This document shows positions 19,240-30,296 of a DNA stretch of 64,000 nt, in pieces; the stretch's first letter is position 1, and each line of letters starts with the position of its first letter. The notes beneath the pieces are model-generated. The model searched no databases, was not told the DNA's origin, and worked only from the letters and a program-made list of their open reading frames with translations. Source of the stretch: Pararge aegeria (taxonomy: Eukaryota > Arthropoda > Insecta > Lepidoptera > Nymphalidae); the NCBI RefSeq assembly GCF_905163445.1, contig NC_053184.1, forward strand, positions 3,162,001-3,226,000, in the 5' to 3' direction. Position numbers and translations under genes: made by a program.

Positions 19240-21602
19240 GTTCAAAGTCAAAGTCAAAGTCAAAAATATCTTTATTCAAGTAGGCCCACAGGTGGCACTT
19301 TTGATGCGTACATAAGAATTACACGGTAGTGAGATGATGGCGATAACCACATTCGTAAACTTAAAACTAAAGCTACGAGGGTTCCAAACGCGTCCCGGTC
19401 TAAGAAGAAGCCCACAACAAACTTAGCCGGGTGTTTTTTTTTTTTTTTTTTGTTATCGCCATCTCACAATGTAATTTTAAATTATTAGAAGAGCAACCTG
19501 GTTAGAGCAATAATTTACACCCAAGCTTTTTTATCGTTTACGTAGTCCTTTATACTATAATAGGACTTTTCTATAAGCTTACGTTTAATACAAACTTTGA
19601 ACTTTTTAAGAGACATCTCCAAGATGTCAATTGGTAGTTTATTGTAGAATTGTATGCAATTTCCTTTAAACGAATTATGAATTTTATGTAACCTAGTATA
19701 TTGCACTGTAAGTTTATTCTTACTTCTAATGTTTAAATTATTGCAGTCACATTTTTTCTTAAATTTAGAAATGTTTTTATGGACGTACATTAAATTTTCA
19801 AATATGTACTGACTATACACTGTCATTATTTTAAAATCTTTAAATTTATCTCTCAATGACTCTCTCGGACCCATTTTGTAGATAGAACGAACAGCCCTCT
19901 TCTGCAGCACGAAAATAGTGCTAATATCAGCAGCATTACCCCAAAGTAAAATTCCATATGACATAATGCTGTGAAAGTAACTAAAATATACCAGTCTAGC
20001 AGTTTCTACGTCGGTCATATGGCGTATCTTCTTTACCGCATAGGCAGCAGAACTAAGCCTGTTCGATAAATTATTTACATGAGGGCCCCATTGAAGTTTA
20101 GAATCTAACGTTATTCCTAGAAAAACTGTCGTATCCTCCAGTTTCAGTTCCTCATTATTAAGTAGTACAGTGGTTTTCATGTGTTTAACATTAGGTAAAG
20201 TGAATTTTATACACTTGGTTTTTTTTCCGTTAAGAACCAAATTATTAGCTTCAAACCACTGTACCACTTTAGCGAGAGAGTTGTTTACGTCGTCAAAAGC
20301 TAGTTCACGTCGATTTATTTTAAAAGTCAGTGATGTATCATCGGCAAACAGAACTATCCCGTGTTTATCCTTGGCAAGGTAAGGAAGGTCATTAATGTAA
20401 ATAAGGAACAGAAATGGTCCTAATATAGACCCCTGTGGGACACCTATTTTCATAACTGATCCATTAGACCGTTTTCCATTCACGTCGACTTTCTGAATTC
20501 TATCGCGTAGATAGTTACTCATTAAGTCTAGAGCTACACCCTGAATTCCATAGTGGTGTAGTTTCCTAACTAACGTTTCGTGTTGAACACAATCAAACGC
20601 CTTAGATAAGTCACAGAACACACCAATTGCATCACGTGACTCCTCCCAGGCTTCAAATATGTTTTGTATTAGCTCAACACCTGCGTCGATTGTTGAGCGA
20701 CCCCGTGTGAAACCAAATTGCTTAATATGAAGTAAATTATACTTATGAAAATGGTAAAGTAATTGATTTAAAATGAGTTTTTCAAAGATTTTACTGAAAG
20801 TGGGTAGTACGGATACTGGTCTAAAGTTAGTGGGGTCAGAAGTACTACCCGATTTAAACAATGGAACTATTTTACTAAGTTTCATTAAGTCAGGAAACAC
20901 ACCACAATCTATACAATTATTAAATATTAAGGCTAAATCGGGTGCAACAATATCAATTAATGATTTGACAACGTTTACGGAAATGCCCCACAGATCATTT
21001 GTTTTTTTATTAATTAATAATTTAAAGGCTTTAATAACGTCAGAGCCACTAACATGCGTGAATTTAAAAGAATGGTTACACTCAGGCACATTTTCCTTCA
21101 ATAGAGAGAGAGCCATATCTGGTGAAGAGTTTAATGATTCTGTTGTGGAGACGGGAATGTTGGTAAAGAAGGTTTCAAAAGCAGTAGCCACCTCGAAATC
21201 TGTTGTTAAGGCTTTATTATCTACATTAAGTTTAAAATTAATATTTCGTGGTGTTACTCTTCCCGTCTCCTCATTAATTATGTTCCAAGTAGTTTTGATT
21301 GCATTGCTGCTATTTTTAATTTTATTTTTGATGTATCGCGTCTTTTCTAAATGGCAAGCGCGTTTAAAATTCTTGGAAAACAATTTAACATAATCCCCAA
21401 ACTTATCACCAGTGTTAAATTGACGTTCAGCATACAATTCGTACAGCTTTTGCCTATTTTTATGAAGTTCAACTGTCGCCCACTCACTAAAATTTAATGT
21501 ATCAGTAATCACAACCGACTTACTAGTAAATATAGAATGAAATAGTCTATTAAAGGTATTGAAAAAGGAGCTGTACATTGCATTTGGAGTCGCCCCTGAG
21601 GG
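19240..21602 (-). mobile_element. L-B non-LTR retrotransposon, 5'-truncated
   Basis: Minus strand. The 3' end is a (CTTTGA)n-type tail at 19240-19262 that follows the 3' UTR, with GTAGGCCCACAG at about 19280. The 3' UTR matches that of the tail copy at 34216-34455. Coding sequence is 19515-21578. The copy stops at about 21602, upstream of which no endonuclease is found. GTAGGTTA occurs at 19226-19233 and 21610-21617 and may be the target-site duplication, though a few bases separate it from the tail. Confidence 0.85.
19515..21578 (-). CDS. Truncated ORF2: reverse transcriptase without endonuclease (L-B LINE)
   Basis: The 687-residue uninterrupted ORF aligns with L-A ORF2 from about its residue 286 to the C-terminus. 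RT motifs in order: VPLFKSG near 238, NFRPVSVLP near 251, GFTRGRSTIDAG near 289, CDLSKAFD (D323, D329), GVPQGSILGP near 379 and LFADDTS (D413, D414). The C-terminal block has LVYFSYFHSIMSYGILLWG and KMGPRESLRDKF. The APE endonuclease is missing because of 5' truncation, so the Met at 21578 is simply the first in the remaining frame and is probably not the natural start. Polymerase residues are intact, so the copy is young, but without the endonuclease it should not retrotranspose on its own. Confidence 0.85.
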   Translation of the reverse strand: MYSSFFNTFNRLFHSIFTSKSVVITDTLNFSEWATVELHKNRQKLYELYAERQFNTGDKFGDYVKLFSKNFKRACHLEKTRYIKNKIKNSSNAIKTTWNIINEETGRVTPRNINFKLNVDNKALTTDFEVATAFETFFTNIPVSTTESLNSSPDMALSLLKENVPECNHSFKFTHVSGSDVIKAFKLLINKKTNDLWGISVNVVKSLIDIVAPDLALIFNNCIDCGVFPDLMKLSKIVPLFKSGSTSDPTNFRPVSVLPTFSKIFEKLILNQLLYHFHKYNLLHIKQFGFTRGRSTIDAGVELIQNIFEAWEESRDAIGVFCDLSKAFDCVQHETLVRKLHHYGIQGVALDLMSNYLRDRIQKVDVNGKRSNGSVMKIGVPQGSILGPFLFLIYINDLPYLAKDKHGIVLFADDTSLTFKINRRELAFDDVNNSLAKVVQWFEANNLVLNGKKTKCIKFTLPNVKHMKTTVLLNNEELKLEDTTVFLGITLDSKLQWGPHVNNLSNRLSSAAYAVKKIRHMTDVETARLVYFSYFHSIMSYGILLWGNAADISTIFVLQKRAVRSIYKMGPRESLRDKFKDFKIMTVYSQYIFENLMYVHKNISKFKKKCDCNNLNIRSKNKLTVQYTRLHKIHNSFKGNCIQFYNKLPIDILEMSLKKFKVCIKRKLIEKSYYSIKDYVNDKKAWV

Positions 21603-22202
21603 TAGGAGGGTAGGTTAAATTACAACTTAAACAAGGCTTAATAACTTGACCGATAGGTGTACCTGAAAAGTAAAGTTATGTATGTGATGTAACATTAGAT
21701 TTATAATCTTTACATAAACGTCGCCTGCATCATGAAAACGAACAAAGGGGGCTTTTAGGCCAGAAAATTAGCGGTTCTTGCGGCCTTGAAAAACGGCCCA
21801 AATAAACGCGAATCAAGTCGCGTGCAACAGCTGGTTTTATTATATAAACACCTGACGGAATAATACACCTGGATCATTGTTATTATAGCCTTCTGTTGCC
21901 AGTATTCAAGTTTTATAACTAAAGAAACAAATGAATGGAATCTCACTGGAAATTCTAATTAGCCCGGAGTATTTCTAACTGTTAGTGAAGTACGTCGAGC
22001 TAGAAATTGATTGAGTTGTAAAGTTCCGCCTGCGCTAGGCTGACGGCAATCACTGTTAGGTACGGACATAGTTTAGCGACCATACAGATGAGCTAGCGTG
22101 ACACTGAAAACCTGCCATTGAATTGCTACTTATTAGACACCGGATGTTCCGCGTTAAGCGTGGCCTATCCCGTTCCAGTCGCCAGTTATTAGGTACGGTC
22201 AA
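21603..22202. other. Unassigned DNA
   Basis: No recognisable coding region or repeat. The candidate 8-bp duplication of the L-B insertion lies at 21610. Confidence 0.35.
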
Positions 22203-22322
22203 TTAAATAAATAAATATTTTTTTTACGATAATACACACATCGCCATCTAGATCCAAAGTAAGCGAAACTAGTGTTATGGGAACAGATGAATAATATATG
22301 AAATATTTATTTATAATATTTT
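22203..22322 (-). mobile_element. SINE-C 3' fragment
   Basis: ACACACATCGCCATCTAG and AAAGTAAGCG on the plus strand are the reversed 3' end of SINE-C. Confidence 0.65.
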
Positions 22323-23160
22323 TTTTTTAATAAAAACCAATATGGTGGCTCTTTGCCACCATTTTCAAATGTGAAATTCAAATAGCGTGGACAGTTTTAA
22401 TTTTCATATTTTTCCATTTTATACCTTCTGGTTTTTTTTATTTACTGTTAAGTTAGCATTTGACTACGACATGTGGCGATGTCTCCTGAGATGCAATGCA
22501 CTCACTTTAGGGTAATATAGCAACCAGTATATGTAGCTAAAGTTACATTATCTACACCTTAAACTAAAACTCGAAAACTATATTTTAAAACTGTGCTTAT
22601 ACATCGGATATACGTATTTTTATTATTATAATAAAGGAAGGAACACTTTTTTGTATTAGGATCCTTTTCTCTTAATCATTTATTTCCCTTAAAACAAAAG
22701 TAACATAAATCAAGTGCCGCTCAACTTGCATTATCATTTACCATCAAGTGATATTCCAGCCATGAGCTAGTCTTAAAGTAATCAAAAGATAAAGTGCTGG
22801 CATTATATTAACCATTACTGTACAATTACTAAGCTGTGGGTCCAACCTAACTTCGAGCGCTTAAACACATTGTCTGCAGCGTGCTTTGAAAATTTTTAAC
22901 TTTCCTAATTTGATCGCATTGGTAAGTACCGGGGCACTTTAGTTGCTTGTAAATTCAAACCAAGCTGTGTTTACAAATTAAACTCGGTTTTGCTACTTTC
23001 AACTACAGCAGTTGCCATTTTTAAGTGCAAATCCAAATCATTTTTACTGTGTGCAAAAATGAGAAAGTTCTTAATTTAATGAGAGTAGCAGCAATATTCT
23101 GCGCAAGTATTGTTTTAGCGTATTGCATTAAAACATTAAAATAAAATATATAATACGACA
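22323..23160. other. Unassigned AT-rich DNA
   Basis: Nothing recognised on either strand. Confidence 0.35.
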
Positions 23161-23579
23161 TCCCTACTAATATTATAAATGCCAATGTAAGTTTGTTTGT
23201 TACGCTTTCACGCAAAAACTACTTAACCTGATCCTCATGAAACTTTGTACACATATTCTTGGAAGTGTTAGAAGTAATATATGATACTTTTTATCCCGAC
23301 ATTAAGCTTGGTTCCTTTGGGAGAGTTCCGACAAATTATAACCGATTTAAATAATTATTTTGGTACTATAGAGGTTATATATGTGTTTAATTTTCTCCAA
23401 ACTTTGAGTAGATCTGAATGTGCTTGGAGATAGAGGACAGAACTCCTCAGCGGACAGCAGCAAACCCCTCATTTAAGGCTTAGCGATACTGAATACTTTA
23501 AATTTTTTTAGAACTACAACTAAATTGAATGCCTCAGCAAAAAACAAAATCAAACGCAGAAGTCGCGGGCAACAGCTAG
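23161..23579 (+). mobile_element. Complete non-autonomous Helitron (419 bp)
   Basis: All diagnostic features are present: 5' TC (TCCCTACTAATATTATAAAT), 3' CTAG (CGCGGGCAACAGCTAG), A immediately before and T immediately after. Helitrons insert by a rolling-circle mechanism between A and T without target duplication. The internal sequence has no ORF. A second copy of the same subfamily lies at 41408-41844 in reverse. The 3' end directly abuts the tail of a SINE-C. Confidence 0.85.
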
Positions 23580-23584
23580 TATAC

Positions 23585-23830
23585 AATAAAATACACACAC
23601 ACATTACACCCACACTAAAAATAAGAGTAGCTTATGCTATGGGTAGTAAGATAACTGATCAATATCAATGAATAACATACATAAATACCTACTTATATTA
23701 TACAGATAAACACCCAGACACGGAAAACATTCATGTCCATCACACAAACATTTTCCAGTTGTGGGAAAACGAACGCATATCCTTAGACTTAGAAAGCAGG
23801 TTCACTACCCACTTTGCCAATCGCCTGCCA
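23585..23830 (-). mobile_element. SINE-C, near full length
   Basis: Minus-strand head CGATTGGCAAAGTGGGTAGT, body with CAGTGTCTGGG-like sequence, and a degraded 3' end (lacking the GCGATGTGTG block) at about 23590. The B box is altered. Confidence 0.7.
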
Positions 23831-23849
23831 TGCAATTCTCAATCGGATA

Positions 23850-23894
23850 TTTTTTTTAGGATAAAGTCAAAGCTTGACGATATCCTAAAAAAAA
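23850..23894. repeat. Hairpin, 14-bp arms plus 5-bp inner stem
   Basis: 23850-23863 pairs with 23881-23894; inside, GTCAA (23866-23870) pairs with TTGAC (23874-23878). Confidence 0.85.
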
Positions 23895-23924
23895 TTGATA
23901 CATGTGATTGTAAATTTGCATTTT

Positions 23925-24415
23925 GACATGACAACGTCTTATAAATTGGTTTGCCGGGTGACACTTCAAGAAACTGCGTTACGCTCCGCTCACGTTATGC
24001 GCTCACAATGAGAGCGAGTGAGAGGCACGCGTCCCTTCCACTCGGGCATGGTCAGCCCGCCTAAGAGCGAGAGAGACAGACATAAAAAGTGAAAGGCACG
24101 CGTCCCTTTGTAGTAAACGCTGTTTCATTGTACGCAAATGTATTGCAAGTTATTGTATGTATATTTGTATATAAATACGTATGTATGTGTAAAGGTAAAA
24201 ATAAAATTTTGTTAATATGAAATTCAGTGCGAGATTCTTTGTATAAATTAATGTTTTAAATATAATTCTTTGTATAAATAAATGTTTTAAATGGTTACTA
24301 TTATTTCATCCTTCTTCCTACTATACGAATGAATATTCACATTAAAATTATTTTACCACTCAAAGTCGTTGTCACGTAAAACTTTCGCCCGTATACCGAC
24401 TTTACAGGCAACCAA
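23925..24415 (+). mobile_element. Non-autonomous DNA element 'GACGT', copy 2
   Basis: Nearly identical to 2489-2955 over its full length, with a 24-base block (about 24031-24054) absent from copy 1. The terminal motif here is GACATGACAACGTC, one change from copy 1. No ORF. Confidence 0.7.
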
Positions 24416-24724
24416 TTTTTTTCTCATATTTTTTGCTAAGGAGCAGCCTGGCTCTCTTCTCTATCACTACACGTGAGCATGACCTTTACATTAATAAGTT
24501 CAGTTAAAAGTTTTATTGTAACAGTATCCATAAAAGTGTATAACACATGAAAAAAAGGTAAATGAATTTTAATTTGGCTACTACAACATTCTCGTTATTT
24601 TCTTGACAACTTTCTTATTTATTTTTATCATTATTTCTATCACATTATTAGTATCTAATATAATTCCAATTAGTGAATACAATAATACATAATGACAAAA
24701 CATTAATATTTACAAAAAATATAA

Positions 24725-24960
24725 GTCGTCTGACTGTTCACTTTTGGACATGGTACCCAACATGCTGGCGCTATCGCCCCTTTGAATTGCTAGACTTAGC
24801 CGCATGGGCTAAATGAGCCATCTGACGACCAGACGTCAAGACCAATTTTAGGGACACCATATGATTGTAATTTTCCGTGTCCGAAGACCGGCCCAGAGTC
24901 TCAAACGCAAGAGGAGTATTTACGGCGCTAAAGCATTGTCTTATAAACATAACATCATAT
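24725..24960 (-). pseudogene. Orphan retroelement C-terminal domain ('SLAIQRG'), frameshifted
   Basis: The minus-strand frame beginning near 24921 reads NTPLAFETLGRSSDTENYNH and LVLTSGRQMAHL. After a frameshift near 24815, LSLAIQRGDSASMLGTMSKS follows. The same pattern (GVETLVPWGPEA, RAGSYLGQGISLAIQRGN, SILGT) is intact at 49085-49400. I associate this FET-LGxWG ... SLAIQRGN block with C-termini of animal retroelement ORFs, but cannot name the family. Confidence 0.5.
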
Positions 24961-25253
24961 AAAGAACAGTCATAAAATGTACATATTTTAGAATAAATAG
25001 GATACGAAAAATCAAAAACACCGTTGGGACCAGAACACAGATTCATATTCTCGACGAGACAAAGCCTCTTACACAAAAAACCCCTAAGGAGTGCAGAAAA
25101 GTGCCTAAAAAGTTATAAATATAAAATTCGAGGAGCGGGTGTCATGAATCTTTTCCCCAGACTCCGCGCACTTATAAGGTGTAGTATGAAGTAACTGTAT
25201 CACCCAAAAGCATATGAAGCGTAAAAAAAGGTATAATAAGAAAGTCTTGGCGA

Positions 25254-25290
25254 GTATTCTATCACATATGCTATATATGCGATAGAATAC
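25254..25290. repeat. Hairpin, 16-bp arms (one mismatch)
   Basis: 25254-25269 pairs with 25275-25290 around a 5-base loop; one A/G mismatch. Confidence 0.85.
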
Positions 25291-25331
25291 AGTTGTCACC
25301 CCTTCTCCCCTCCACCACCACCTCTTGCGGG

Positions 25332-25389
25332 TATCTAACGAGGTGACTAAGGGAATATATATATATTCCCTTAGTCACCTCGTTAGATA
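25332..25389. repeat. Perfect 58-bp palindrome
   Basis: 25332-25360 is the exact reverse complement of 25361-25389 with no spacer. It lies 42 bases after another hairpin. Confidence 0.9.
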
Positions 25390-25519
25390 TGATATATAGA
25401 GCGACCACCAACCTGTCCATGTGTGTTTGTATTAACCTGTCCATGTTTGTCATGTATTGTATAAGTAATATTTATAATTAGCACAATTTGGGTATTGCAC
25501 TATCCCGTTTTCTCTAATA

Positions 25520-25655
25520 TGTTTCTTCAACCAAAGGTTGTCTGGAGGAGATCGCTTCAAGCGATAAGACCGCCTTTGTGCATATGTATATTATCGTTTT
25601 TTTTTGTTAACCTGGATTTATATTAGTATGTGCAATAAAAACTTTTTCTTCTTCT
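25520..25655 (+). mobile_element. LINE 3' end with (CTT)n tail
   Basis: Plus strand: CCAAAGGTTGTCTGGAGGAG, ATCGCTTCAAGCGATAAGAC (a small stem), CGCCTTTGTG, then GTGCAATAAAAACTTTTTCT and a (CTT)n tail. This is the best-preserved example of this 3' end in the window. Confidence 0.6.
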
Positions 25656-26047
25656 TCTTCTGTCTGCCTTACGTGGTGATCCAGTCCTATAGTCCAGTAT
25701 TAGACTGCTTTAGGCTGTTGATGATATGAAAAGTACAGTTATACGAGATGAATATTATATTGGTTTATTATCATGTACATACTAAAATGTAAATGATGCA
25801 TACATGTGATCAAGCTATTTATGCAACTGTTACGTAATATTTCGTTTATTTGTTATTGTTAAATGCGCCTCAGTTCCACAATTGGTAAATTATAAATATA
25901 TATATAAAGGGTTAAATAAGGTATATAAGGTTATTAGAATACGCTGATCTCTAGAACTGTCAGTTGGAATTGAAAATTCTTTCTTGGATTTCATAATCCA
26001 CAATTATTAAGACAGACTGTGGTCTAATTAATATCACGCTGAGGCCG

Positions 26048-26317
26048 TTAGCAGCCCAGCTGAATCAAAAAGAATGCTAAGCGAAAACGAAGTGTGACGA
26101 AGGCGATTGATGCGATGATTGAAAGTTTGTAAGAGAATTTACTCAACTCAAATTGTAAGCGGGATAAATTACCACGAATTCGCTCTAGTAACATATAACA
26201 TAACCTTAAATACCATAACGTAGATAAAAAAAACCAAAAGAATGGCGAAATTTTAATCAAGGCAATAATTTGCACAGATACATGTAAGGACAAATAACAA
26301 GAGAAATTCGGATTCAT
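26048..26317 (-). other. 89-codon open frame with hydrophobic segment, unidentified
   Basis: The translation has a strongly hydrophobic stretch (IALIKISPFFWFFLSTLWYL) followed by LLERIRGNLSRLQ. The shape resembles one exon of an insect seven-transmembrane chemoreceptor, but no conserved motif (such as the TYhhhhhQF of gustatory receptors) is present, and no neighbouring exon or splice evidence was found. It is more likely a chance frame. Confidence 0.15.
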
Positions 26318-26447
26318 TATAATATTAATTACAGTTCATTTACCTGCACTCAATTTATAGCCGGCACTGCATCATTAATTTACGCGGCGCGCTTTAGTGC
26401 CGGGTGTAAATTGTTCGGAAATATACTGAATTCATATTTGCGTAATG

Positions 26448-27110
26448 ATAGACTAAAAGGCTATCGCGTAGAATTTCCAGTACTACAGGCAGTTAAATGA
26501 TAAGGTAGCTTTAAATAGACGAAAGAGCAAAGTAATCAAATTAACTATATACATTTCTCTAGGTAAGTTTTACACACAAGGGAGTCAAGAGCGAGGGCGG
26601 CATAGAGAGTGTCATACCGTTTGCTGTGACGGCATATGGTTTAATTATACTGCCAAAGTGCACCAGTCGTTGTTTCACATCAAAAGATTATCTTATAAGT
26701 AAATTATCTATTATGAAAATTAAGCTTAATTTGCTATACTCCAAGAAAAGCAGGAGAATATGTGTGGTGTAATTTAAAATTTCTTCAATCCTTATACTCC
26801 ACACTAAACAGATCCTCGGCAATGCACCCTACACGCACGTTTCCCTCCGAAACCGCTGCATCCTCAGGAGATGTTGACTTAACAATAAATAATTGCTAAG
26901 TCATAGTATAGCAAATAAAGCATAATTTTCACAAGATATCATGAATTTCTGCAAAGTAGCGCCTGCTTCCAACAACAAGTTAATTATCTTTTAAATTTAA
27001 TAAGTAGGTAAGTTATTCTATAATTTTTAAACTGAAATGTTCTTATCGCGCGTTAAGCACTTTTTGTAGTGAATAAAAGTTATAGAACTCGAGTGTTCGC
27101 TACCAAACGC
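26448..27110. repeat. Local duplication, unit 1 (contains a long-TIR element)
   Basis: AAAAGGCTATCGCGTAGAA, ACACACAAGGGAGTCAAGAG and CCGTTTGCTGTGACGGCATA recur in the same order at 27197-27600. The two units diverge by roughly a quarter. The long-TIR element at 26713-26985 interrupts this unit only, so it arrived after the duplication. Confidence 0.6.
26713..26985. mobile_element. Long-TIR element, complete
   Basis: Left arm: AAAATTAAGCTTAATTTGCT, then ATACTCC, AAGCAGGAGAAT. The middle holds TGCATCCTCAGGAGATGTTG. In this copy the right arm has decayed; the copy ends GCCTGCTTCC like the one at 40717. AATTATCT occurs on both sides (about 26702 and 26990), a possible 8-bp target duplication. 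Confidence 0.6.
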
Positions 27111-27196
27111 TTTTCATGAACTGTATGTGTACTGTGTAATGTGAATATATTATGTACTCTATTGGTAAAAAAAGCGTGAAACTAGTAAAATCAGTG

Positions 27197-27595
27197 ACCA
27201 AAAGGCTATCGCGTAGAACTTAGAGCTCTATGGGTAGTTAAATGGTAAGGTAATTTTTTAAATAGTATTTTACAGGACGAAAGATAATATTGGGCAAAGT
27301 AACAAGATAAACTCTCGTTAGTAGAATCAATACATTTTTCTAGGTACTTTAACTAGGTACTTTTAGGACTGGTAAGTCTTAGCGCACACACACAAGAGAG
27401 TGAAAAGTGATGGCACGACAGCATACAGAGAGCGTCGTACCGTTTGCCGTGACGGCATATTAGTCCATTTATTACTGCTTACATGCGTCACTAGTTATTT
27501 CTCATCAGCAGATTATTTTCGCATAGTCAATTAGTAGGTGCGTTATTCTGTGATTTTTCATGTGTTAATCGGTATGCACTTTAATTGCTTTTTTG
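27197..27595. repeat. Local duplication, unit 2
   Basis: Second copy of 26448-27110 without the inserted element. Shared blocks are AAAAGGCTATCGCGTAGAA and CCGTTTGCCGTGACGGCATA. Confidence 0.6.
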
Positions 27596-27890
27596 TATGC
27601 TCAGTGTGGTCTTATAAGTCGGAGGGCCTGGGTTCTATCTCTGGTTTCAATTTCTGACTCTTTTTTGGTCTAACCTTGTTGTAGGCTACGGCTTTGGCTA
27701 TTTACCCACCGACAAAGCAACCGAGCGATTATGCATTCCAATACCAAGCAGCTTAGAAATCGTGTCGGGATATGAGTTTAATATCATTGCTATGCCACCT
27801 ACAGGTTAGCCCGCTACCGCCTTAGACGGCATCATCACTTACCACCAGGTGAGATTGCAGTCAAAGGCCAATTCATGTAGGGCTAAAAAA
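27596..27890 (+). mobile_element. SINE-B, near full length
   Basis: Degraded head with GGAGGGCCTGGGTTCTATCT, then body, GGTTAGCCCGCTACCGCC, and 3' end CCACCAGGTGAGATTGCAGT. A Helitron 3' end follows. Confidence 0.7.
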
Positions 27891-27899
27891 TGTAGATCA

Positions 27900-27939
27900 A
27901 AAGTAATTGTACTTGGATGAAGTCACGGGAAACCGCTAG
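27900..27939 (+). mobile_element. Helitron 3' end fragment
   Basis: AAGTCACGGGAAACCGCTAG followed by T matches the terminal pattern of the other Helitrons. No 5' end could be found. Confidence 0.45.
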
Positions 27940-27940
27940 T

Positions 27941-30296
27941 AAGTTAAAAAAGATTGTGCTCCAGAAAACCCGAGTCTCAGTAGGCAACTCGTGACACTTA
28001 AACGATATGGAAAATTGAGTGAAACACGTGATTGACGGAAACGGGACACCAACTTTTCAAGTGCAGGCGAAATAAGTTTCGAGGACATGCGAATTTGAGA
28101 GATTTTATTTTACTTTCGCATTTCTCGAATGGGTTATTACTTTTGGGCCGATTTAAATGGAAATCCTTCACTTTCTCAACGTTCTACGCAATAAGCTATC
28201 GTCTTTTACATTGAAGAGCATTACGTAATATACAAAGTATTACTCAATTTTTCCTTAATTATGTAAGCAATATTTCAATACCTAAAGTAAATTACTAATA
28301 CTTAAAGTATAAAAAATGGTTTTAAAATATGTTTTAAATTCATATAATTCATCAATTTTGATTATATTTGTTTTTTATTAATTTTAACACGTTTTTGTTT
28401 CTTTTCATGTTAAAACATACTTTACAAAAAAAAATTAAAAAGTAATTAAAATATTAAAAAAGGTTTTACGTTATTTTTATAGGCCATCATATAACGTAGT
28501 AATATTTATAACACTTGATTTGCGTAAATGATAATTGTTTCAAAAAACTATTGTTTCACTTTTCAAAGGAACCTAAAAAAGCTTAGAGCGCAGTTTCCGA
28601 TGAAACTTGAGCTCACATCATTGTTTGTTATAAACCTAGCATGTTTATTGTTGTAACATTTTATTATTAGTACAAGTGGTCCCTGTAAAGTATTTAAGTG
28701 GCCTCTTAAAAAGAATATGGCCTCTTAGAAGGTTTTTTTTGAGAATATATTTGAGAATAGTTGCCAGACAATTTTTTTGAGTCAAGCTCCTTCATTCTGC
28801 GCTATCACCGCTTGCATTGCAACAATGACTTAAAACTGATGTGCTAATATCGTAAGCAGCGCGCTAGCCTTTCTATTAGTTAATTGAAAGAAATAAGATA
28901 AATCTCTTAATTTATAAAGTATGCCACACATTACAATTTGAAACACCTTAGGTAACAATTAGGCTACATTAGGTGCCACCTGGTGCCTCAAATATAATAA
29001 TAATAATAATAATAGTTCCCGCTCAGCATTGTACTACGCACCCTCCCTGCCAAGCAAATAAAGCATGCAGCGCTGATTTCAGCTAGAACCCTATTCCAGG
29101 GGAAGCCACGGAAATAATAATAAAACTACTATTTCCGTGGCGTCCCCTGTTGCCTATGTGTTTTACAAATAAGATAAATGTCAAAAATATTAAAATTAAA
29201 TTAAAAAAAATCCCAAAAAATTTTATATTTAGAAAAGTTTCTGTTTAGTTGATTTTATTTTATGTTTCAAGACAAACATGTGTTGTGTTTTAGTGCGCTT
29301 AGTTTCAATTATAATTACAAACGAGTTTATTTGAGGTCATCACTGACCCCTGATACCCACTTGTGTGTTTTCTCTTTAAGAGTTCTTAAGGTTTCTTTAA
29401 GGTTATTTAATTTTAATGTATTTTTATGATGTGTTATTGTGTTGAAATAGGGAAAATTATGTTAAACCACCCTAAAGCTTGCCTGTCAAGTGACAACATA
29501 CATTTCTAAAAGAATTTGTGAAATTTACTATTTCATATGCCTAATTTAGTTTTAACTTTGGTCTTTTTCTTTATAAAAATGCTAAACTGTTTTATAGTTT
29601 TCTAAATGCTAAAGATTTCTTAGTTTATTATTAAAATATGTAAGACTCGGATAGTATGATGCATGTGGCATACTACGTCAGAGCAATCCGCCCTGAATTC
29701 GCGACGCATGAAATGTATTTTGTAACTTCAAATTTGATATTTATTCTCATGATAACTGTCAATTTCTCTACAGTTAGCAGTTGCGAGTGTAAAATTTGAA
29801 GGTCAGAAAACCAGGGTAACATTTTCACACTTCTCTAAACCAAATAGCTGGGTTAATAAATTTTAATTTACCCAAAATATTACCCGGACCGTATCGCTGG
29901 TCTGGTAAAGTTCCTAAATAAATACCAAAATTGAATAGGAACAACAAATATAAAAGTTAACCTAAATATTGCCACAAAGTTTCTGTATTTGCGATTAGGT
30001 TGACCACATAAGGGCTACTTTAGAAGTAGTAGAGATTTTTGTGACAGAAGGGCTAGGATGCGCACCAAGAGAGTTATGTCTACCTATAATATCGTCAATC
30101 TCTATACAAAAAGTACGAGTAACGGGTAGAGATAACTATCTCGTGGAAGTATTATTACTTATTTCTAAAGCAAAACCGAACTGCTGGAATGCTGTGTTCC
30201 AGTCTCAAGTATGTGATTGCCGATATAATTAGACGCTTAACACCTACGCCTTAGGGTGATGGACACGGACACAAGGATATAAACACATAAAAAAAA
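27941..30296. other. Unassigned AT-rich DNA
   Basis: About 2.3 kb with only short random frames (such as 28032-28214 and 30041-30232) and several A/T-rich low-complexity runs. A hairpin lies at 29097-29149. Confidence 0.35.
29097..29149. repeat. Hairpin, 20-bp arms (one mismatch)
   Basis: 29097-29116 pairs with 29130-29149 around a 13-base A/T-rich loop; single A/C difference. Confidence 0.85.

Noticed and set aside
20170..21393. Plus-strand ORFs of 70 and 206 codons at 20170 and 20773
   Set aside because: Antisense shadows of the L-B reverse transcriptase ORF.
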